Source of the DNA: Calliopum simillimum
Taxonomy: Eukaryota > Arthropoda > Insecta > Diptera > Lauxaniidae
DNA: 64,000 nt
Direction: 5' to 3'
Assembly: GCA_951812925.1 (NCBI GenBank)
Contig: OX638368.1
Span: 992,001 to 1,056,000, forward strand
Position numbers and translations under genes: made by a program. A model generated the notes under the pieces. It was not told where the DNA came from. It ran no database searches and saw only the letters and a program-made list of their open reading frames with translations. Below, in pieces: positions 35,342 through 48,004 of the stretch (within the stretch, counting starts at the first letter, position 1; the number at the start of each line of letters is the position of its first letter).

Positions 35342-36165
35342 ATACCCTACATCCAGGGTATATTCACTTTGTCCTTCCGTTTGTAACGCAGAGAAGGAGG
35401 CGTGGCAGGTATAGAAAAGTATATATATTCTTGATCAGCGTCACCTCCTGAGTCGATATAGCCATGTCCGTCTGTCTGGCTGGCTGGCTGGGTGGCTGGC
35501 TGGCTGGGTGGCTGGCTGGCTGTGTGGCTGGCTGTGTGTTGAAATACACTTTTTGGGAAAACTGAGCAAGATAATTCAATGAAATTTGCCTCCGTCGTCA
35601 AAGTTAGCACGGGGGATTGAAAATGAGCAAAATCGGTCAACGGACACGCCTACCGCCCATACAAAAATTATATTCAAAATGCAATTTTAGGAGTATTTTT
35701 CACGAAAATGCAACCACAATACATATAAGTACTACGAATTGTAAGCGCAAGCACTGATAAAAATTTGAGCGAATTCGGACAAGATGGCGTGGCACCTCCC
35801 ATATAAGCAAAAGCTTCAAAACGCTATACTGAAAGCGTTTTTTGAGATATTCGAACCAAATTTGACTCAGACACTAAGAATTATAAATGAAAGCTCTCAG
35901 CAAAAATTGGGTGAAATCAGACAAGGGAGCGTGGCACCTCCCATATAAGCAAAAGATTCAAAATGCTATACTGAAAGAGTTTTTTGAGATAATCTAACTA
36001 AATTTCACTCTGACACTAAAAACTATAAATGCAAGCTCTGAACAAAAACTGGGTGTACTCGGACAAGAGGGCGTGGCACCTCCCATATAAGCAAACTTTT
36101 CAAAATACTGCAGTGTAGGGTATTTATTTTTTGGCCAGGCCAAAATTTACACCCTTACTAGTTTG
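35342..36165. repeat. Repeat family B, copy 2
   Basis: Longer than copy 1: ATACCCTAC start, a GGCTGGCT microsatellite at 35476-35536, then three subunits each carrying a CGTGGCACCTCCCATATAAG box (about 35786, 35930 and 36071). The inverse GTAGGGTAT is at 36115-36123 and TGGCCAGGCCA follows. The extra subunit and the microsatellite explain the length difference. Confidence 0.8.
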
Positions 36166-36169
36166 TTTA

Positions 36170-37138
36170 TTTGTTTGTACTTATTTCTGTACCAATATTT
36201 TTTCTCGAAAACGGCTACAGCTATATTAATGAAACTTGGAACAGTGTTAGACACTAGCATACAATGAAGAACGAGCTAGGTCTGAACTTTGTTAGTGCTC
36301 ACCAGGGGGCGTGGCACTGCCCTAAATTTTAAATTTGATTTAGTCATAACTCGCAAACTATACGAAATGTTTATATGAAATTTGGTGAGCGGGTATGGCT
36401 TGATAATACCTTATACCAAACAACAAGTAGGCGGGATCGAAGAAGTGCCACGCCCACTTTTTGGCCCTTGAAAATTTTGATTCAATATTAGCCGAAAACG
36501 ACTTCAACTATTTTAATGAAAATTTAAGAGATTGTACCCCTGAAAACAAGTTTTAATAAGTGATATGCCGTTATATTAGGATAACTTGTGGAAGGGCGTG
36601 GCACCGCCCACAAAACTATAATACGCTATAAAAAGAAAACTACTAAAGTAAGCTTTCTGAGTTTAACTGTAGGGAGTCTACTTGCTATTAGGCACCTACA
36701 AACTGAAAGTAGGCGAAATTCGGCGGTGCGCGTGGAACCTTCCATACAAGTTAAACACATTAAATGCTATTCCTTGCAAATGGTGCGACATATTTTGATG
36801 AAATTTGGTATGAGGATCTGGATCATGAGTATCTAAAGCATAACAAAAAGGAGGCTTTGTTCAATAACTGTCACATATCAAATTTATTTATTTTAGGGCA
36901 TTCTATTTCACGAAAAAAAAAAAAATTGAGTTTTTGATATTTTTCTATACCATTCGATTCTTTCCGTTTTTTTTTTTTTTTGTTATTATTATTCTCATTG
37001 GTTAATTTATCATTTTGAAAGCGTGACCATTGCAGGTGAAAAGGTACGAGTTTCATAACAAAAAATAGCTGTGAATAAAAACATCGACTAAAATAATAAC
37101 ATCAGATTGTTGACCGAGCAGGGATCGGCCTCCAGGTA
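36170..37138. repeat. Repeat family A, copy 2 (shorter)
   Basis: Follows copy 2 of B just as copy 1 of A follows copy 1 of B. Contains GCTCACCAGGGGGCGTGGCA, GAAGTGCCACGCCCACTTTT and GGGCGTGGCACCGCCCACAA once each and ends GTTGACCGAGCAGGGATCGG. One internal subunit is missing compared with copy 1. The order B-A-B-A implies that a compound unit was duplicated in tandem. Confidence 0.75.
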
Positions 37139-37785
37139 CTTCTGAAGTTATTACTGCAAATTTGAAGTTATTACTGCAGAAATAGGGTATTATTACAGCT
37201 TATTTCAATGCCTGCCTTACACCACTACTCTCAACTTCCGCAAAAAATAATTTTGAGATTTTATATTTTGCTTGAGATACGTACATGCATACATATATAG
37301 TGTCGAAGAGCTGCAACACACACACCACTACATTCTGACTCAGGCAAAAGCCATTGGCTTCAACAACACATAGACACACGCTTAAGGTATTGTGTTGCAG
37401 TGTAAGCAAAAGGTACAATCAATAATACACACACTCCAACCTAAGTCACACGTACGCACACACTGCAAACAAGTAAGACACACACAAACACAATTTGCAT
37501 GCAATACAATCACCTTACTGAAATGCGGTCCAATATTTGGTGCAGACTCATAGTAAATTTTATCCAGAGTATTGTAAATTAATTTAATGTAAAATCCACT
37601 ATCATTTTGTTTTTTACTCAAACGAGCAGAGAAATTGGATCAGTGCACTTGTGCTTGTGTGTGTGTGAATCAATGTGGGTGTATGCAACTAGGTGGAAAG
37701 TCCTGCTGAATTGTTTTCATAAGCCAATATTGAATAAATCAGTAAACTCGTTATATTGAAACTTGTTACAAATAAATACATACAT

Positions 37786-40560
37786 ATGTATATTAGTGTG
37801 TATCGAAAAACGAACACCCAAGTCCACACTCAAATTATGAAAGAAGAGAGATAAAAAAATCAGGGAATATAAATTTTTTGACTTTAAAATAAATTCCTAG
37901 CTGGCCAAATGGCCATTGTTTATAAAAACCGAGTGATTTTGCACTGGAGCCTATCTAACGGTAAATTTTTTTCCAAAAAACACCATAGATATCGATTCGT
38001 GGTCTAAAATAACTTATGTGTGCAAATTTTCAGAGAGATCGTATGACGTGCAGGAGCGTCAGCAAAGGAATAAGAAACGATTATCTTCAATGAAACGAAT
38101 ACTTTTTGTACTGGAGCCTATCTAACGGCAGATTTTTTTCCAAAAAACACTACAGATCTCAGTTCGTAGTCGAAAACAACTTATGTATTCAATTTTTCAG
38201 AGAGATTGTATGACGTGCAGGAGTGTCAGCAAAGAAAAAAAAGCAGTTATTTTCAATCAAACGTTTAATTTTTGTACTAGAGTCCATCTAACGATTCATT
38301 TTTTTCAAAAGAAACTTGTGGTACTTGATTCGTCATAAAAAATAAACTATGCACCCAAATTTTAAGATTGGTGGAACGACGTGTGGGAGTGTCAGCGAAG
38401 GATTAAAAAATGGTATACAGCCATTTCATGCCAATCGTAACAAGATCTGGCACACCCCTTCCGATTTCGCTGAAATTTGGTACATGGTTTCGTTTCATGC
38501 TTAAACTTTGAGAAATGGCAAAAAAAAAAAAAAAATGTTGCGATTTTTTTGTGGCTTGTGGAGGGGTGCAAAAAGTCGAAAAATAGGTAAAATGAAACAA
38601 ACTCTCCTCAAATAATTACCAATAACTTGGCCATTTCTTAACCGATTTTCATGTTTAGACCTGTTTTGGAAAGGCATTGAATCGGGCTATAAGCCGCGCT
38701 GCAATACGATTACGTCCAAAGGGACTTATAGAAAAAATTTGTTTCGACGCACAATGGCACTTTTTAGCTATATCTCACGAAAAAGGGCTATGAGATGGTA
38801 TTGGTGGCTCCTTCAAACGAAATACTTCAAGAGCAAGTTTGCAAAAACCTCACCAAGGCCAAAAAACTGATGCCAGGGCATCTTTCGAATGAGCAAATAG
38901 TTAAAAGTCCGACATAATTTATAGATATTGTGCAATTGCTGAATATGAAGCACCTGCATCGCAACTCTCCAACGCTTTTCAAAATGTAAAAGCCATACCA
39001 GGGACCCAAAAATTTCATGATTTTGTTCCCTTAGGCCGTAACCGTATTGCGCATTTCATTTTCAAAATCTTTCGAGGAATTTAAAATGATGTAAATTACA
39101 AAAAAACCTACATTGTACGAAATATTGCATGTACTGAAATGTTCAAAAAATCATTACTCCTATACCATTAATGGTACCATCCAAATTTTAGATTCATTTG
39201 AAAGGTAATTTTGTCTTCTTTTCTAAAAAAATATTTTGGAAGGTCGAAAAAAGATACTAAAGCGTTTTTAGTAGTTTAGTACTAAAATAGCAAATTTAGT
39301 AATTTTTACCAAATACAAAAAACTTTTACTTGTGCGCATAGAATGATTCAATCCCTTTCCAAAAATGGTCCAAACATTAAAATGAGATAAGAAATGTTCC
39401 AGCTATGGGCCATTTTCTGATCGAACCTTTTTTTAAATTTCCAAAAAATCATAACTTCTTAGCCTCGAGACATACCAATTTTCTCTCTTTTTTGACTGAA
39501 AGATTATTTTTTTTTTCTTTCCAAAAAAAAATATTTTGTAAGGTAACAAAAGTGTACTCGGGCACGTTTTTTGTAGTTTAGTACTAAAATAGTAATAAAT
39601 GTAGTACTTTTTATCAACTACGAAAAATTTTATTTTGAGCTTATAGCCTTATTCAATGCCTTTCCAAAACAGATCTAAACATGAAAATCGGTTAAGAAAT
39701 GGCCAAGTTATTGGTAATTATTTGAGGAGAGTTTGTTTCATTTTACCTATTTTTCGACTTTTTGCACCCCTCCACAAGCCACAAAAAAATCGCAACATTT
39801 TTTTTTTTTTTTTGCCATTTCTCAAAGTTTAAGCATGAAACGAAACCATGTACCAAATTTCAGCGAAATCGGAAGGGGTGTGCCAGATCTTGTTACGATT
39901 GGCATGAAATGGCTGTATACCATTTTTTAATCCTTCGCTGACACTCCCACACGTCGTTCCACCAATCTTAAAATTTGGGTGCATAGTTTATTTTTTATGA
40001 CGAATCAAGTACCACAAGTTTCTTTTGAAAAAAATGAATCGTTAGATGGACTCTAGTACAAAAATTAAACGTTTGATTGAAAATAACTGCTTTTTTTTCT
40101 TTGCTGACACTCCTGCACGTCATACAATCTCTCTGAAAAATTGCATACATAAGTTGTTTTCGACTAAGAACTGAGATCTGTAGTGTTTTTTGGAAAAAAA
40201 TCTGCCGTTAGATAGGCTCCAGTACAAAAAGTATTCGTTTCATTGAAGATAATCGTTTCTTATTCCTTTGCTGACGCTCCTGCACGTCATACGATCTCTC
40301 TGAAAATTTGCACACATAAGTTATTTTAGACCACGAATCGATATCTATGGTGTTTTTTGGAAAAAAATTTACCGTTAGATAGGCTCCAGTGCAAAATCAC
40401 TCGGTTTTTATAAACAATGGCCATTTGGCCAGCTAGGAATTTATTTTAAAGTCAAAAAATTTATATTCCCTGAGTTGTTTATCTTTCTTCTTTCGTAATT
40501 TAAGTGTGGAATTGGGTTTTAAAACTCGTCCATATATTTCAATACACACTAATGTATATA
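37786..40560. repeat. Large foldback: arms about 0.9 kb, spacer about 0.95 kb
   Basis: Left arm 37786-38694 and right arm 39639-40560 are inverted copies, nearly identical over 38340-38640 against 39690-39990. The same 65-codon frame therefore appears on opposite strands (38403-38600 minus, 39733-39930 plus). Each arm carries three tandem units of about 165 bp (starting near 37938, 38103 and 38269) marked by GCCTATCTAACGG, TTTTTTCCAAAAAACAC and ATGACGTGCAGGAG. The spacer has its own direct repeat (39236-39390 and 39534-39705). Long arms made of tandem units recall Drosophila FB elements, but no FB coding part or clear target duplication is seen. Confidence 0.85.
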
Positions 40561-41530
40561 TTTTAGGACAGTGTTGCCATTTAAAGTTCTGTGTTGGGTA
40601 ACGGAAAGCACACTTCGGCTTTTTCATATTTTAAAAAAAATTTAACTCAGTACATGTGAAGGAAGTGAAACTTATGAAAAATAGGCGGGACATCAATTAA
40701 ATATCTAGATATCCTCCATTTTGGCTATGAAGCCTTCGGAAACCTTCACGATTGTTCCAGGAAATGAATCAGTTGAAGCTTGTTGATAGTCCGCTTACAT
40801 AAATTTCCTCTATTAAATCTACATACTTAGATATTTTTTGTTTTGACTACGAAGCCTGCAGGTGACCTTCAGGAACCTTAGGGTTTCCCAGAAAACTACC
40901 AATCAATTGTATTTAAGTTCTACGCCAACGTACGAAATATCGTCAAAATAGCTTCTATCGTAAGCGAGACATCATGAGATGTGACAAAAAGTGGCATTTT
41001 TGCGACATACAAAAAAATTGTCGGGTCTTTTTACACCAAGGAAGCCAAAGAAACTTCACATTAATAAAATTTCTCTAAGAGCGAGCCACCCTAACACATT
41101 TATAGGGAATACTATGCGAAATTAAATATTGAAATGACTGAATATCCGTTGAATAAAAGTTATTTTCTATATTTCCGGTAGCACTGTTTATCTTCTAATT
41201 TACTATGAAGGAGAGGGAGAGCATCATGATTTTTTCGTTAAAGCACGAATACATCAATAAAACATGAAAGCACTCGCTACCCAAACATGACATGCAAATG
41301 CGATTTTCTATTTAGAAGGGATGTCTTCTTCTCAATTTTTCTGGATGTCATCAACATTTTTGGTAGTTATAAGCATTTTCATTGTTGTTTGCTGTCAACT
41401 CAACTCAACTTGTTTTCAGTTTCAATTTCTGAATCCAAAAATAAAAAACATTTCTGTAAATGGGAGTCAACATGCACGTTGAAAGAGTTTTGTGGAGGCA
41501 CTTTTTATGAGAGATAATTAAGAACAAACG
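40561..41530. other. AT-rich DNA with a diverged tandem repeat
   Basis: Two related stretches near 40700-40760 and 40830-40900 share AGATAT, TTTTGxCTAxGAAGCCT and a CCTTCxxGxA pattern about 130 bp apart. No gene supported. Confidence 0.35.
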
Positions 41531-41680
41531 ACTGAACTAGTGCTGCGACATCGACATCGATGTTGATGAAACATCGATGTTTTGCAAGAACATCGACTGT
41601 TTTTAACATCGATGTTTAAATTTCGATTTTTTTGCAAAATCGATTTTTTGCCTCGATGTTTTTATTCGATGTTTTCACAA

Positions 41681-41770
41681 ATTCTGTTTTCACAAATTTC
41701 GTTCGCACAAATTTTGTTTTCACAAGTTTTGTTTGCACAAATTTTGCTTAGACAATTCGCATTCAAAATT
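41681..41770. repeat. Minisatellite of about 17-18 bp units
   Basis: Tandem variants of TTTTGTTTTCACAAA with TTCGCACAAATTTTG and TTGCACAAATTTTG. Open frames across it translate to repeated FSQILF-like phrases and are not genes. Confidence 0.75.
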
Positions 41771-41975
41771 GGAACTACTTACTATTAAGGGTGTGCAAAG
41801 AGCTGTTCGAACCTTTTCGAGAATTCCGTCGTTTGTTTGCTAGTTTGTTCGAATGTTCGTAGCTTGCAACTTTTTTGCCAACTGCTTCGCTCTTGTTGCA
41901 AGTTGTTGCACAGGCTACTGTGTACACAACGTTACAGCCAACACATTGGCTTGCTTGTATCATACAAGTTGTGTG

Positions 41976-43277
41976 CAGGTCCGGATTTAAGCTTATTGTT
42001 GGCTTTGGTTAGATAAAATGTTTAAGTAATTTTTGTGTAAACGATGTTTCAGTTGAATATTTTATCACATTCTTTGGCGCGTTTCCTTTTGTCTATGGAA
42101 AAGTTATTGGGAAACGATTCCATACATCTTTGGAAACGTCTTTTTAAAAAATCTAACAGATATTTTTAGGGTTTTAGGGCTATTTTCTGAAATTTTGTTA
42201 AAATCATACTTTTTGTGACTAAATTCAATTTTTTAGTTTAGAAAATGCTCAGTTAAAATTTTTTAAAACTTTCAGGGCTGCCAACTATTTTTTTTTTTTT
42301 GTAAATTTTCCTTAAAAATATAATATGTGTATAAAAAAATTTAATTTTAGTCTTAAAACGCTTAGATTAACATTTTGAAAATCCTACATATTTTTTTAGG
42401 GTTGCCACCTGGTTATTTTTTGAAATTTTGTTAAAATCACGCTTTTTAGTGACTAAATTGAATTTTTTGAATTTTGAATAAGAAACGAAAAGTTTAGAGT
42501 TGCCATATTTGGGCTGCCAGACTTTTTTCGCAAAATTTCGTTTCTTGTTAAGTTTCTTTATTGAAAAGTTATATTTTCGACCCAAAAATCAATTATTGGA
42601 TCAATCGTCAATTATTGGATCAATCGTGGTCCAAGCATGTGCCAAAATCACTCTGGTATTACGATGCAGAATCAAGAGCAAGATATTGCTCGAAAAACAC
42701 GTTTTTAAGAAAAAAGGCAAATCAAGAGCAGTTCAAACGCAAATGGCTGATTTATTCTCCAACAACGAAAGTTTGATTCGAGATAATATTGAAACTGTTT
42801 TCCCAAACGTGGACATTGTTCTTCGCATTTTTTTAACTCTTATGATTACAAATTGTACAACAGAGCGCTCTTTTTCAAAGTTAAAACGCATAAAAAACGA
42901 GCAAAGAAATGTTATGGGTCAAGAACAATTGGACATGCTAAGTCTGATGTCCATTGAATCGGATGTTCTTCGTCAAATAGATTTTGAAGATGTCATTAAT
43001 GATTTTAGTGATATGAAATGTAGGAAAAAAGTTTTTTAAAGATAAACGTCATTTTAGTATTTAAAAGAGATGTCCAAAGATTATTTTATAAATTACTATA
43101 CTGTAAATTATATAAAGCAAAACAAATATAATTTGTCAGAAAAAAAACTATTTTGATTGTTTAAATAAATAAATAAATAAATGCATAAATAGAGATTAAT
43201 TTTAAAATTATTCAAGAAAAAAGAGGGCCCCACAATTTGAATGGCCTAGGGCCCCCATTTGGCTTAATCCGGCACTG
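41976..43277 (+). mobile_element. Inner hAT relic with transposase C-terminus
   Basis: Ends CAGGTCCGGATTTAAGC (left) and CAGTGCCGGATTAAGCC (right, reverse complement). Flanking octamers GTTGTGTG and TTTATGTG agree at 6 of 8, consistent with a decayed 8 bp duplication. It carries the transposase dimerisation domain near its right end. The left half contains two copies of a segment of about 65 bp (TTGAAATTTTGTTAAAATCA, near 42187 and 42420) and a 19 bp perfect tandem duplication at about 42590-42627. Confidence 0.65.
42767..43039 (+). pseudogene. hAT transposase dimerisation-domain fragment (ZMYM-like class)
   Basis: The frame is open from 42500, but recognisable protein begins near residue 90: FPNVDIVLRIFLTLMI, then NCTTERSFSKLKRIKNEQRN, LDMLSLMSIE and IDFEDVINDF, ending at a stop at 43037-43039. 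This is the C-terminal hAT dimerisation region with the conserved ERSFSKLK box. The catalytic DDE core and zinc finger are missing upstream, so the transposase is truncated. The first 85 codons appear to be non-homologous filler. It is a relic of an autonomous parent of the 41976-43277 element. Confidence 0.85.
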
Positions 43278-43568
43278 TTTATGTGCTATAGTACTTGTGT
43301 TGCATTTAATGCAAAAGATTATTATATTATATCTCAGCACAACAAGAAACTGATACGATTTTAGATTTCTAAAATGCGCGAGTCCCCAAAACTTTAATAT
43401 TTCAAATCAACTGTGTATTGCAAAATTCAAAAAGGATATCAGAGACAAAAATTAAGGCTTTTTAGCCATAAAATTATCAAATTGAAAATTTTTAAAATAT
43501 TGTTAAACACATGCAAGAAGAAAAATAGAAAAGTTTTCAGTAAGGAAAAAATTATAAAAAGTATATAA

Positions 43569-43713
43569 GTGACCTGGTCTATGAAAAGGGGGCTTGGTGT
43601 CAAAAAAAATTTTTTTTTGCCGATTTGCATAGAATTGACCTTTGTTGTTTACCAGCTGTTTTCTCGAAAACTTATTTTCGCACGTAAGCCCCCCTTTTCA
43701 TAGACCAGGTCAC
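43569..43713. mobile_element. 145 bp MITE with near-perfect 27 bp terminal repeats
   Basis: Left GTGACCTGGTCTATGAAAAG GGGGCTT; right end is its inverse with one extra C. Flanks are AGTATATAA and ATATACTT, themselves partly inverted, so the exact border and target duplication are ambiguous. No coding. Confidence 0.75.
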
Positions 43714-44072
43714 ATATACTTAAAGTTTCGTTAAAATAATGACATTTTTTTTAGCTACATATTTGTAAGGATATTCAAATTGTTATGGCTGCTATAATTT
43801 AAAATTAAAGTGAAATATTTAAATTAATACAAAAATATGCAATATTTTCCATTTATATATGTATTTAATGTTAGTGCTTCATGTTCTAAACAAAATTTTA
43901 GAGAAATTTGATAAATTTTGTCAGAGTTTTCAACGTATTAAAAAAGTAATCGATGTTGACAAAAATCGATCTTTTTTTGGCGATGTTTTCTAGACATCGA
44001 TGTTTAATTCAGAAAACATCGATGTTCAAAAAATCGATGTTTTCCGGTCGATGTCGCAGCACTAGACTGAAC

Positions 44073-47000
44073 TAATTTTTCTCTATGGCTTCTCGAGAAA
44101 ACTGAACTTAACGATTTATTCAGAACTAGTTTTTTTTGGCGTACACTATAATACCACACATATTTTTCCAAAGCTTATTCATTATTTGTAATTTTTATTT
44201 ATAATTTGGAACAGATGATTGTTTGTATTATTTTGCTACCAACAAGCATGTATCAGATGATGTAATGGATTAAGCGTACTATTCAGTGATTTTGTAAATA
44301 CCAACATAATTAAAAATGGCATCTGAAATTAGGGAAATTATATTATTTTTCCCGATCTCCCAAATTCATCCATATGAGTTAAAGAGTTTAAGAGATCGGA
44401 CGAGATAGCATCTCCGCAAAGATGGCAAAAATCAGGTATCGCATGTTTTCATAATTTTTCGGGAGAGCAAATTTGAATTTTAAGTTCATATGGAAAAATT
44501 ATAATACAATATTCGGTTTTTCAAGTTGTTTTTCTAAGGATCTACAAGCTATTTAACAAATCTGGTTTTGTTCGCTTGTAGATCTCCCGGATTACATAAC
44601 TCATTTTCACAAAAAAATTTCCATATCTGGCATCTTTGCGTAGACATAATCTCTTATGGTTTTTATGTATCTACCAAATTTTATTCATCTGCTTGAAATA
44701 GTTTCAGAGATACGACAAATTATGAAAGCATCTTTTACACATAAATCTTTGCCAGATTCAATCTAACACACTGTGGACATTTCTTCAAAACAGACAGACA
44801 GACATATACGCATCTGAATTTCAACACCACGATATGCTGTCCGTCTTTTTGCCTTTAGAAAAATTCTATACCTAGAGGTGATAAATTCTTATTTTTACTC
44901 ATTAACAATTTTGCCAAAAATTTCCTAATTTACGCTACCTGTCCTGACTGCATAAATCATTTTCGCCCCCAGCTAATTAAAATATTTGTATTTTTTTTCC
45001 GCATTTTAGAGGAATAATTTCTCTCATGGAATATAAATTTTAATTCTATTGAAACTTTCTGCGCAATTTATAAAAACAAAAATCAATTGATGTCACTGAA
45101 ACCGCGAAGAAGCGGCTTTTGTCTTGTCTTAGCCACATTCAGCAGGTTTTCAATTTCTTACTTGCCCCTGCCCCTGCCCGTGCATGAATGAAACTTTTTA
45201 TTAAATATTTTCCTCAACTTAGAACGAACATTATTAAAAACGACATAAAGTGTATTTTTCGTGGCATTTATTGGGAAAATCTGTGTGCAGCATTTGTGCG
45301 TAAGTTTTTTGAGAAAAACAAAAACCTCGGAAAATAACTTATGACTTGAACCACAATATGCAGCAGATAATTCAATAACTTTCTTAGATATTGACTGGAT
45401 ATCTTGCTGCTGCCGGTGCTGTTTTTACTGTGCTCCTCGATAGGAGTGTCATATGGAAAATCGTGTGGTGATGATTTTTTTTACTATGTATGTGTGAAGT
45501 GAAATAATATTTGCTGGTCTTGTATGAAAATTTTGCCAACTTTCTACAGATTTTGGTTTTTTTTTTTTTCATTTTCTTGGTGTGTTCTTGTGGCTTACAG
45601 CAGTTTGATTCATAAATTATGTTTTCTATTTGCTTTTTTTGTTCATTATTTGAGAATTATATCACAAGTTTTTGCTGAGAGTTTGCTTAAAAAGTTTTTC
45701 CAATGCAAGATGTGACATTATTTTCGCAAAATTCGAAGCTTTTAAGTAAAAATATTTTTCAGCAATTTTGCTTTATATGCAATTTAATAGTTTTGGCTTG
45801 GCAATGTTGAATAAAACTTGCATCATTCATATGCTTGTTCTACCTTTATGGAAAAATTAATATAAAGATGAAGATTAAATGAAGCCAATTAGGTACATCT
45901 ATATATTGCATTCATATTTACTTAACTAATGGTTTTCGCTCTCGAACAAGCAATATTTACCAACCATCATTCATTGTCTTTGATTCAACCTGCCTGTATC
46001 TACTTCAAAAATACCAATATATCTACAATTTGCTTATGATTAATTTCCATTTACATATTCAAGTATTACAGTGGAAATGGTGTTCTTAGTATTATAACAT
46101 CAATATCATAGTATCTGTGATATAATGGTATGGCATGACAAAGTGTTATTTTTGTAATGCTGATAGTTCCTCTTGTCATTGTGTTATTGTTACGGCTTAT
46201 TTCTGTTATTTGGCCTTTACCGCCATCTTAATATTCTCAACAATTGCATACACTCAAGTGTGTACGATTAGACAAATGTGTTTTGAGCCTGAAAGAGCAA
46301 TTGTATGGCATTGAATAACATTGATTTACTTTGTGTAAACAAATAGTGAACCCAGTGAAAAATTAAGCTCATGCAACGAGTAGTCTTCCTTTTATAATAT
46401 GTAAGTACATATATGTTAAATCGATCAGATTTAAGTATACAATTTTCATATTAAAATTTTATGCTAAAATCCGAATTCAACACTGATAATCTCGATAAGT
46501 TTCTTCTCGGATTTTTTTTAAACAAAACAAATGATAGTTAAGCAAAATAATCGATCCAAATGGAATAAATTCTAAACACTCGTTTAAGATTTATTTGCAG
46601 GTAGAATGAAATGATTATTCAGGATGAATAGAAATCAACAAATAAAAAAAATATGTAAAGATTTATAACATATTGAAAAATCTAGAAATTCAAGCCTATC
46701 ACTGAATCCATCGTAGATACGAATTTCATGAAATCTACCAAAGTGCTATCATCGAATTCGAATTGCTGCGACGTGAATTCAAAATTCGTAGATTGAAATC
46801 ACTTACTCCATCCGAAACTCAAATTTTTGTTTTTTTTTTTTTTTTTAATTTCCGACGAATAGATAAGCTTACGGAAGTTGAAGTTGATGTGAAAAGTTTA
46901 AAAAATTTGTGAAATTTCAAACTTTTTCCTGCTATAAATAACTCAGTCAATTTTTTCGAAGCATAATCATTGGTATACTTGTTAGAAGCGCCATTTATCA

Positions 47001-48000
47001 GTCTTTGTAAACGTGGAAAAATAAAATTGATCGGACTTGGCGTCATAGAAATATATTGATGTATATGAAGCTATAACCTCGAAAATATAAATTATCGCAT
47101 AACTCGGGAACGGCCGTAAGGAAAAAAAAATAATAAAATTTTTCGTGTTCAACGACTTCAAATTAGCTCAGAAAAAATGGTTTGCAAAATGTTACAAATA
47201 TTTTTAATTTTGAGTTGTATTAACTTTTTATAGTTATTGCTTAAATAATAAACAAATCAAAAACACAAAAAAATGTTTGTTAAACTTTTTTTTTATAGTG
47301 TAAAAAACATGTTCACCAAAATTAGAAATGAATACCTGTTTTTACCTAATTTGCCTGCACTTTATTGAGATATCAAAAAGTTGATGAATTTCTGATGAAT
47401 TCCGAGCTAATATCGTGGCTTATTATTCTTAAGTACACCCTGCGAATGCAGTGGAAAAAACAACGAGAACAACAGATAATGTGATGCCAAATGAAAGCAA
47501 AACTTCGAGCAGGTAAAGCAGTATGCGTTTACTTCAGTCTTGGTTTGATTGCAGTGCAGTCGTTAGATTTAAGTAAAATTCGACACATAATAATCCTGGC
47601 TAGGAGAGTGATTTAATTGTACACAATGACTTTTGAAACTTTAAACTTCATTTGAATTTGAGATTTGATTTTAAACTTTAATTTCTTTCTGGGTATACCC
47701 TTCTGTTAAAGTAGGAGATTTCAAAAAGTTCAATATCATTATAGTATCAAGATAGGTTGATAATAATCTGAAGTTTCAAGATTATTTGATTGCAAAATTA
47801 TCGAACAGACTTTTTCATTAGGAGTACGGCGCAAGGAAAAGTGGTTAGGATCCAGTCAAATGACACCGCAGCCTATAAGTAAAAAAAACTTTTCGACTTT
47901 ATTAGACACAAATGTTGAAAAAGAACAATAAATTTTTTAAGCATTTTAAAATATCTATCTAAAGGTTGCAAGTCAGCTTTTCTTTCAGAAACTTTATCTA
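44073..48000. other. AT-rich DNA with decayed repeats, no gene
   Basis: 44300-44880 has transposon-like phrasing (CAGACAGACAGACATATACG). 47040-47170 resembles 19845-19930 (CTATAxCCTCGAAAAT, AACGGC, CGACxTCAAATTAG), indicating shared decayed repeats. Frames at 45384-45715 and 46819-47046 translate A/T runs. Nothing coding is supported. Confidence 0.4.
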
Positions 48001-48004
48001 AACC

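Larger units (their letters stand above)
41531..44072. mobile_element. hAT element with ATCGAT-rich ends, host to nested elements
   Basis: Body 41539-44064, bounded by a perfect 8 bp duplication GACTGAAC (41531-41538 and 44065-44072). Both ends start TAGTGCTGCGACATCGAC (18 bp identical). Within about 130 bp of each end the motif ACATCGATGTT or a variant recurs (at least eight ATCGAT hexamers in total), in the position of transposase-binding subterminal repeats. The interior holds a minisatellite, another hAT relic (41976-43277) and a small MITE (43569-43713). No transposase of its own remains. Confidence 0.88.

Noticed and set aside
38403..39930. The same 65-residue predicted protein on opposite strands (38403-38600 and 39733-39930)
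   Set aside because: Explained by the inverted repeat arms; the sequence is Phe-rich from a T tract and has no domain.
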